From: Actinomycetota bacterium
GTDB lineage: Bacteria; Actinomycetota; Thermoleophilia; Gaiellales; Gaiellaceae
Assembly (NCBI GenBank): GCA_005883365.1
Contig: VAXA01000132.1
Coordinates: 1-8,101 of the forward strand
Length of the DNA stretch: 8,101 bases
Reading direction: 5' to 3'
Shown: positions 4,901 to 8,101 of the stretch, one piece after another
Position numbering within the stretch: the stretch's first letter is position 1
How the letters are laid out: the number at the start of each line of letters is the position of its first letter
The notes under the pieces: generated by a model
Database searches by the model: none
What the model saw: the letters and a program-made list of their open reading frames with translations, nothing else
What the model was told of the DNA's origin: nothing
Made by a program: the position numbers and the translations under genes

Positions 4901-6322
4901 ATGCGCCAGGAGGTAGAGGACTACGTGCGCTCGCTGGGGCTCGACGCCTACCTGGTAGGCGGCGCCGTGCGTGACGAGCTGCTCGGGCTCGAGTCGAAGG
5001 ACGCCGACTTCCTCGTGCCGGGCGTCGACACCGAGGGGTTGCGGGCCGCGCTCGCTCCGCACGGGCGCGTCGAGGATCTCGTCGTCGCCGACCGGCTCGT
5101 GGGAGTCCGGCTGCACCCGAGCGACGGCCGGGTCCGCGCGCTGACCCGGGCCGGAATCGAGTTCGCGCCGCCGCGCAAGGAGATCTCCACCGGTCCCGGC
5201 CGGCACGACTTCGAGATCGTCGCGGATCCGTCGCTGTCAGTCGAGGATGACATGCGCCGCCGCGACTTCACCGTCAACGCGATGGCCCGCCGGCTCGCGA
5301 CGGGCGACCTCGTCGACCCGCTCGGCGGCCGGGCCGATGTCGAGGCGCATCGCCTGCGCACGGTCTCACCGCAGAGCTTCCGGGAGGACCCGTTGCGGCT
5401 CGTCCGCGCCCTCCGCTTCGTCTCGCAGCTCAGCTTCGAGCCCGACGACGAGCTGCTCGGCCAGATGCGCGAGGAAGGGCCCGCGGTCAAGCTCGTGTCG
5501 GGGGAGCGCATCGGCGGCGGTCTTGCGGCGGACGGGATGGGCGAGCTCTCGAAGCTCCTGCTCGGTGCAGAGCCCGCGCGGGCGCTGCGGCTGGCGCGAG
5601 ACACCGGCGTCCTAGTCGAGCTTCTGCCGGAGTTCGGCCCCGCCATCGGCTTCGACCAAGAGAGCCGCTACCACGATCTCGCCGTCGACGAGCACACGTT
5701 TGCCGTCGTCCAGGCCGCCGCAGACTCGGGCTTCTCGCTGGCGGTGCGGCTCGCCGCGCTGTTCCACGACCTCGGCAAGCCGCACACCGCATGGCGGGGC
5801 AGCGACGGGCGCCTGCACTACTACGCGAAGCCCGGTTTTGCCGAGCACGGCCATGACCAGGTCGGCGCAACGCTCGCGAGCGGAGCGCTGTTGCGGCTCA
5901 GGTACCCGAACGCGCGCCGGCAGCGCGTCGTCAGGATCGTCCGCCGGCACATGTTCCAGCCCGGGAAAGGCGACCCCCGCCGCGCGCGGCGCTTCCTCCG
6001 CCGCAACGGCGACGAGCTCGCCTTCGAGCTCATCGACCACAAGCATGCGGACCTGCTCGGCAAGCGGGGAAGCGACGGAGAGCCGCCGCCCCTGGACGAG
6101 ATAGAGGCGCTCGCACGGTTCCGCGAGATGGTGGAGCAGGAGCGGTCGAGCCCGCACCGGCTGCGCGACCTCGCCGTCGACGGGAACGACCTGATCGAGC
6201 TCGGCTTCCGGCCCGGGCCGGAGCTGGGGCGCACCCTCCACGAGCTCCTCGACGCAGTCGTGGACGAGCCCGCGCTCAACACCCGCGAACAGCTGCTCGC
6301 GCGGGCCAAGGAGCTTCGGTGA
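4901..6322 (+). CDS. cca: tRNA nucleotidyltransferase (CCA-adding type) with HD domain
   Basis: The 473-residue protein has a class II nucleotidyltransferase head: LVGGAVRDELLG (18-29) binding the nucleotide phosphates, the metal pair Asp34 and Asp36 in SKDADFLV, a further acidic residue Glu87 in GIEFAPPRKE, RRRDFTVNAMA (119-129), DPLGGRADV, and the tRNA-binding segment FREDPLRLVRALRF. An HD phosphohydrolase domain follows (LFHDLGKP, His289-Asp290), as in many bacterial CCA enzymes, which can add 2',3'-cyclic phosphodiesterase activity. The expected reaction is addition or repair of the 3' CCA end of tRNA. Poly(A) polymerase and partial (CC- or A-adding) activity cannot be excluded from sequence alone. 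ATG 4901 starts at the usual distance from the GG motif and has no Shine-Dalgarno site. It follows ridA after 31 bases and overlaps pgeF by the four bases GTGA. Confidence 0.9.
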   Translation: MRQEVEDYVRSLGLDAYLVGGAVRDELLGLESKDADFLVPGVDTEGLRAALAPHGRVEDLVVADRLVGVRLHPSDGRVRALTRAGIEFAPPRKEISTGPGRHDFEIVADPSLSVEDDMRRRDFTVNAMARRLATGDLVDPLGGRADVEAHRLRTVSPQSFREDPLRLVRALRFVSQLSFEPDDELLGQMREEGPAVKLVSGERIGGGLAADGMGELSKLLLGAEPARALRLARDTGVLVELLPEFGPAIGFDQESRYHDLAVDEHTFAVVQAAADSGFSLAVRLAALFHDLGKPHTAWRGSDGRLHYYAKPGFAEHGHDQVGATLASGALLRLRYPNARRQRVVRIVRRHMFQPGKGDPRRARRFLRRNGDELAFELIDHKHADLLGKRGSDGEPPPLDEIEALARFREMVEQERSSPHRLRDLAVDGNDLIELGFRPGPELGRTLHELLDAVVDEPALNTREQLLARAKELR

Positions 6323-7020
6323 TCCGCTGGCACCTCGACGGCTACGAGGTCGTTTTCACCACTCGCGTCGGCGGCGTGAGCGAAGGGCCGTACGCGTCGC
6401 TCAACCTCGGTCGCAAGAGCGGCGACGACGTCGAGCGAGTCGACGAGAACAGGCGCATCGCCTGCGAGTCGATCGGCGCCGATCTCGAGAAGCTCGCGCT
6501 CAACTACCAGGTGCACTCCGACCGCGTGCTCCGGGCAGCCCCCAGGGTGCGCGGCGAGCAGGCGGACGGGTTGTGGACGGACGAGCCCGGCCTCCCGATC
6601 CTCGCGCTGTCCGCCGACTGCCTGCCGATCGCCCTCGCACGCGCCGACAGGGGAGAGCCGGCAGTCGCCGTCCTCCATGTCGGCTGGCGCGGCCTGCTCG
6701 CAGGCATCGTCGAGGCGGGAGCGCGCGCCCTCGGGGATCGCGAGCTCGCCGCCGCAATTGGGCCGGGCATCGGTCCGTGCTGCTACGACGTGGGGGAGGA
6801 GGTCGCGGCGCCATTCCGTGAGCGCTTCGGTGACGATGTCGTCCACGAGAGCCGCCTCGACCTCTGGACGAGCGCCGAGCGAACGCTCCGCGCCGCGGGG
6901 GTCGAGCGCGTGAAGCGCTTCGACCGCTGTACCGCATGCGAGCCCGAGACGTTCTTCTCGCACCGCCGGGACGCCGGCCGCACGGGCCGGCAGGGGGTGA
7001 TCGCCTACGTCGCCGGCTGA
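6319..7020 (+). CDS. pgeF: Peptidoglycan editing factor / laccase-domain protein (YfiH family)
   Basis: The 233-residue protein has all YfiH landmarks: FTTRVGGVSEGPYASLNLG (13-31), NYQVHSDRV with zinc ligand His66, LSADCLPIALA with Cys101, VLHVGWRGLLAG with His120, and IGPGIGPCCYDVGEEV. These three ligands correspond to the His-Cys-His zinc site of the family. PgeF in E. coli prevents incorporation of wrong amino acids into peptidoglycan, and YfiH homologues show purine nucleoside phosphorylase/adenosine deaminase activity; older annotations call them multicopper or polyphenol oxidases. The GTG start overlaps the previous stop (GTGA, 6319-6322). AAGGAG at 6308-6313 lies 5 bases upstream. Its 3' end touches or overlaps yggS, and the order pgeF-yggS-sepF is the usual actinobacterial one. 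Family membership is secure; the exact physiological substrate here is inferred. Confidence 0.93.
   Translation: MIRWHLDGYEVVFTTRVGGVSEGPYASLNLGRKSGDDVERVDENRRIACESIGADLEKLALNYQVHSDRVLRAAPRVRGEQADGLWTDEPGLPILALSADCLPIALARADRGEPAVAVLHVGWRGLLAGIVEAGARALGDRELAAAIGPGIGPCCYDVGEEVAAPFRERFGDDVVHESRLDLWTSAERTLRAAGVERVKRFDRCTACEPETFFSHRRDAGRTGRQGVIAYVAG
6992..6997 (+). promoter_or_regulatory. Shine-Dalgarno-like AGGGGG inside the end of pgeF, probable yggS site
   Basis: AGGGGG lies 9 bases before an in-frame ACG (7007) and 24 bases before an in-frame ATC (7022). It is the only strong ribosome-binding sequence near the yggS N-terminus. Its spacing favours the ACG as the initiation codon, which would be very rare. 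It is too far (20 bases) from the pgeF stop at 7018 to copy the prfB frameshift arrangement. Confidence 0.4.
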
Positions 7021-7021
7021 G

Positions 7022-7600
7022 ATCCGCGAGCGGCACGAGCGCATACGTGCAGAGGTCGGCCCGGCGGTCACGGTCGTCGCCGCGACCAAGTACGTCTCGC
7101 TTGACGACCTGGCGGCGCTGGCCGAGGCGGGGGTCGAGGTGGTGGGCGAGAACCGCGCCCAGGACCTGCGGGCGAAGCACAACGTCTACGGCGACGCCTT
7201 CCGGTGGCACTTCATCGGCCATCTCCAGAGCCGGAAGGCGGCGCTCGTGAGCGAGGTCTGCGAGCTCTGCCACTCGCTCGCCTCGGAGTCCGCCGCGCGA
7301 AAGCTCACGATCCCGGCGCTCGTCGAGGTCAACCTCTCCGGCGAAGCGACGAAGTCGGGCGTGACGCCGGAGGAGCTGCCGGCACTGCTCGAGGCGTATG
7401 ACGACGTCCGGGGGCTGATGACGATGCCGCCCGCGACGGACGATCCGGAGGCGTCGCGGCCGTACTTCCGGCGCCTCCGCGAGCTGGCCGAGCGCCACGA
7501 TCTGCGGGATCTTTCGATGGGGACGAGCCAGGACTACCGGGTCGCCGCCGAGGAAGGGGCGACCTACGTTCGGGTCGGCGCAGTCCTGTGGCAGCGCTAA
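7022..7600 (+). CDS. yggS: YggS/PROSC family PLP-binding homeostasis protein, non-canonical start
   Basis: This is a PLP-binding fold-III protein that helps control free pyridoxal phosphate and amino-acid balance. Seen motifs are VVAATKYVSLDDL with the Schiff-base Lys (AAG, 7088-7090), VVGENRAQDL, WHFIGHLQSRK, LVEVNLSGEATKSGV, VRGLMTMPP, and LSMGTSQDYRVAAEEGATYVRVGAVLW near the C-terminus. The start is odd. An in-frame stop lies at 6998-7000, and no ATG, GTG, TTG or CTG occurs between it and the PLP lysine. The first GTG (7139) would remove that lysine. I therefore place the start at ATC 7022, one base after the pgeF stop; ACG 7007 is an alternative with a better-spaced ribosome binding site. 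From 7022 the product is 192 residues, against 234 in E. coli, shortened partly between the LQSRK and VEVNLSG motifs. A sequencing indel is also possible. Family assignment is firm, the 5' end is not. Confidence 0.85.
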   Translation: MRERHERIRAEVGPAVTVVAATKYVSLDDLAALAEAGVEVVGENRAQDLRAKHNVYGDAFRWHFIGHLQSRKAALVSEVCELCHSLASESAARKLTIPALVEVNLSGEATKSGVTPEELPALLEAYDDVRGLMTMPPATDDPEASRPYFRRLRELAERHDLRDLSMGTSQDYRVAAEEGATYVRVGAVLWQR

Positions 7601-7603
7601 CAT
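7598..7603 (+). promoter_or_regulatory. Putative -10 element (TAACAT) of sepF
   Basis: TAACAT, preceded by CGC and overlapping the yggS stop codon, ends 10 bases before ATG 7614. It fits TANNNT. No Shine-Dalgarno site precedes sepF, so a leaderless or very short-leader transcript is plausible alongside read-through from yggS. Confidence 0.35.
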
Positions 7604-7613
7604 CGGCGGCGCC

Positions 7614-8101
7614 ATGGGTCTCTCCGACGTCTGGGCCCGTACCCTCGTCTACTTCGGCATCGCCGAGGAAGAGGACTGGGACGAGGACGGCTACCTCACC
7701 GAAGACGAGCTCGCCGATCCGTACGAGCGGCCCAACGTGCGCCGGTTGCCCGCCCGCCGGTCGCGGCGCGACTACGACGACGACTGGACGGATCCCGAGC
7801 CCGAGGACGCGCAGAGGACGAGCATCCTCCGCCCGCGAGCCGAGACGCGACGCGTCCGCAACCTCGAGCCGGTCCGCGGCCCCGGCACCTCCCGCGTCCA
7901 CCTCATCCTCCCGCGCAGCTTCAACGACGCGCAGCAGGTCGCCGACCGGTTCAAGGACGGCGTTCCGGTGATCCTCAACCTCCAGTCGGCTGACGCCGAG
8001 CTCTCGAAGCGGCTGATCGACTTCGCGAGCGGCCTCACGTACGCACTCGACGGCGGGATGCAGCGAATCGCCGACAAGGTCTTCCTCCTCACGCCGCGCG
8101 A
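7614..8101 (+). CDS. sepF: Cell division protein SepF, 3' end cut by window edge
   Basis: The 162 visible residues show the SepF layout. An N-terminal amphipathic helix (MGLSDVWARTLVYFGI, 1-16) would bind membrane. An acidic, charged, probably disordered linker follows (about 18-90, with EEEDWDED and DYDDDW). The SepF domain then runs from about 93: RVHLILPRSFNDAQQVADRF, VPVILNLQSADAELSKRL, IDFASGLTYALDGGM and ADKVFLLTPR at the edge. SepF polymerises and anchors FtsZ to the membrane at the division site; in Actinomycetota lacking FtsA it is the main anchor. In the family only a few residues follow VFLLTP, so little is missing. ATG 7614 starts 13 bases after the yggS stop. Its place behind pgeF and yggS is the conserved actinobacterial order, although ftsZ is not in this window. 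Confidence 0.93.
   Translation, partial: MGLSDVWARTLVYFGIAEEEDWDEDGYLTEDELADPYERPNVRRLPARRSRRDYDDDWTDPEPEDAQRTSILRPRAETRRVRNLEPVRGPGTSRVHLILPRSFNDAQQVADRFKDGVPVILNLQSADAELSKRLIDFASGLTYALDGGMQRIADKVFLLTPR

Noticed and set aside
2733..5206. Long minus-strand open frames (2733-3947 and 3914-5206)
   Set aside because: They lie opposite murA, the HisB-like gene, ridA and the nucleotidyltransferase gene, are rich in Arg/Asp/Val/Leu, show no motifs, and are expected shadows in GC-rich DNA.
6992..7022. prfB-like +1 programmed frameshift joining PgeF and YggS
   Set aside because: AGGGGG and a TGA followed by G are present and the frame offset is +1. However, the spacing between them is 20 bases rather than the few bases needed, and no slippery codon precedes the stop. 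It remains only a minor alternative to a rare start codon.
5821..7615. Long minus-strand open frames opposite pgeF and yggS
   Set aside because: They show no recognisable motif or domain and have low-complexity Arg/Ala/Ser composition. The plus-strand genes carry clear family signatures.

Overview
The window is about 8.1 kb of very GC-rich DNA with tightly packed genes. The gene run pgeF, yggS, sepF, together with high GC and a MurA carrying Asp at the usual catalytic Cys position, points to the phylum Actinomycetota. My best guess is a deep-branching class such as Thermoleophilia, but that is an inference without a database search.

Layout. (1) At the left edge, on the minus strand, is a nearly complete HD-superfamily phosphohydrolase (529 down to the edge). 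(2) A 142-base divergent intergenic region follows, with a perfect 15-base hairpin-type inverted repeat (636-650). (3) Next is a two-gene plus-strand cassette of exported proteins: a C39-like cysteine peptidase (672-1490) and a predicted seven-bladed beta-propeller protein (GTG start 1474, overlapping by 17 bases). (4) From 2640 to the right edge, seven plus-strand genes lie almost without gaps: murA, a degenerate HisB-like protein, ridA, a CCA-adding-enzyme-like nucleotidyltransferase with an HD domain, pgeF, yggS and sepF (cut by the edge).

How the genes fit together. murA (first step of peptidoglycan synthesis), pgeF (peptidoglycan quality control) and sepF (FtsZ anchor) form a cell-wall and division theme. 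pgeF-yggS-sepF is the usual actinobacterial arrangement found after ftsZ, but here ftsZ is not next to it and the murA-to-nucleotidyltransferase block takes its place. ridA and yggS both limit damage around PLP enzymes. The nucleotidyltransferase serves tRNA 3'-end synthesis or repair. Three junctions are translationally coupled: two 4-base GTGA overlaps, and one pgeF/yggS junction whose yggS start is anomalous.

Most interesting points: the HisB-fold protein that has lost most of its metal ligands yet is locked between murA and ridA; the Cys-to-Asp MurA, which predicts fosfomycin insensitivity; the yggS gene with no ATG/GTG/TTG start upstream of its PLP lysine; TANNNT hexamers placed 7-10 bases before starts that lack a Shine-Dalgarno sequence, suggesting leaderless transcripts; and the overlapping secreted peptidase/propeller pair. 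I saw no RNA genes, CRISPR arrays, insertion sequences or attachment sites.
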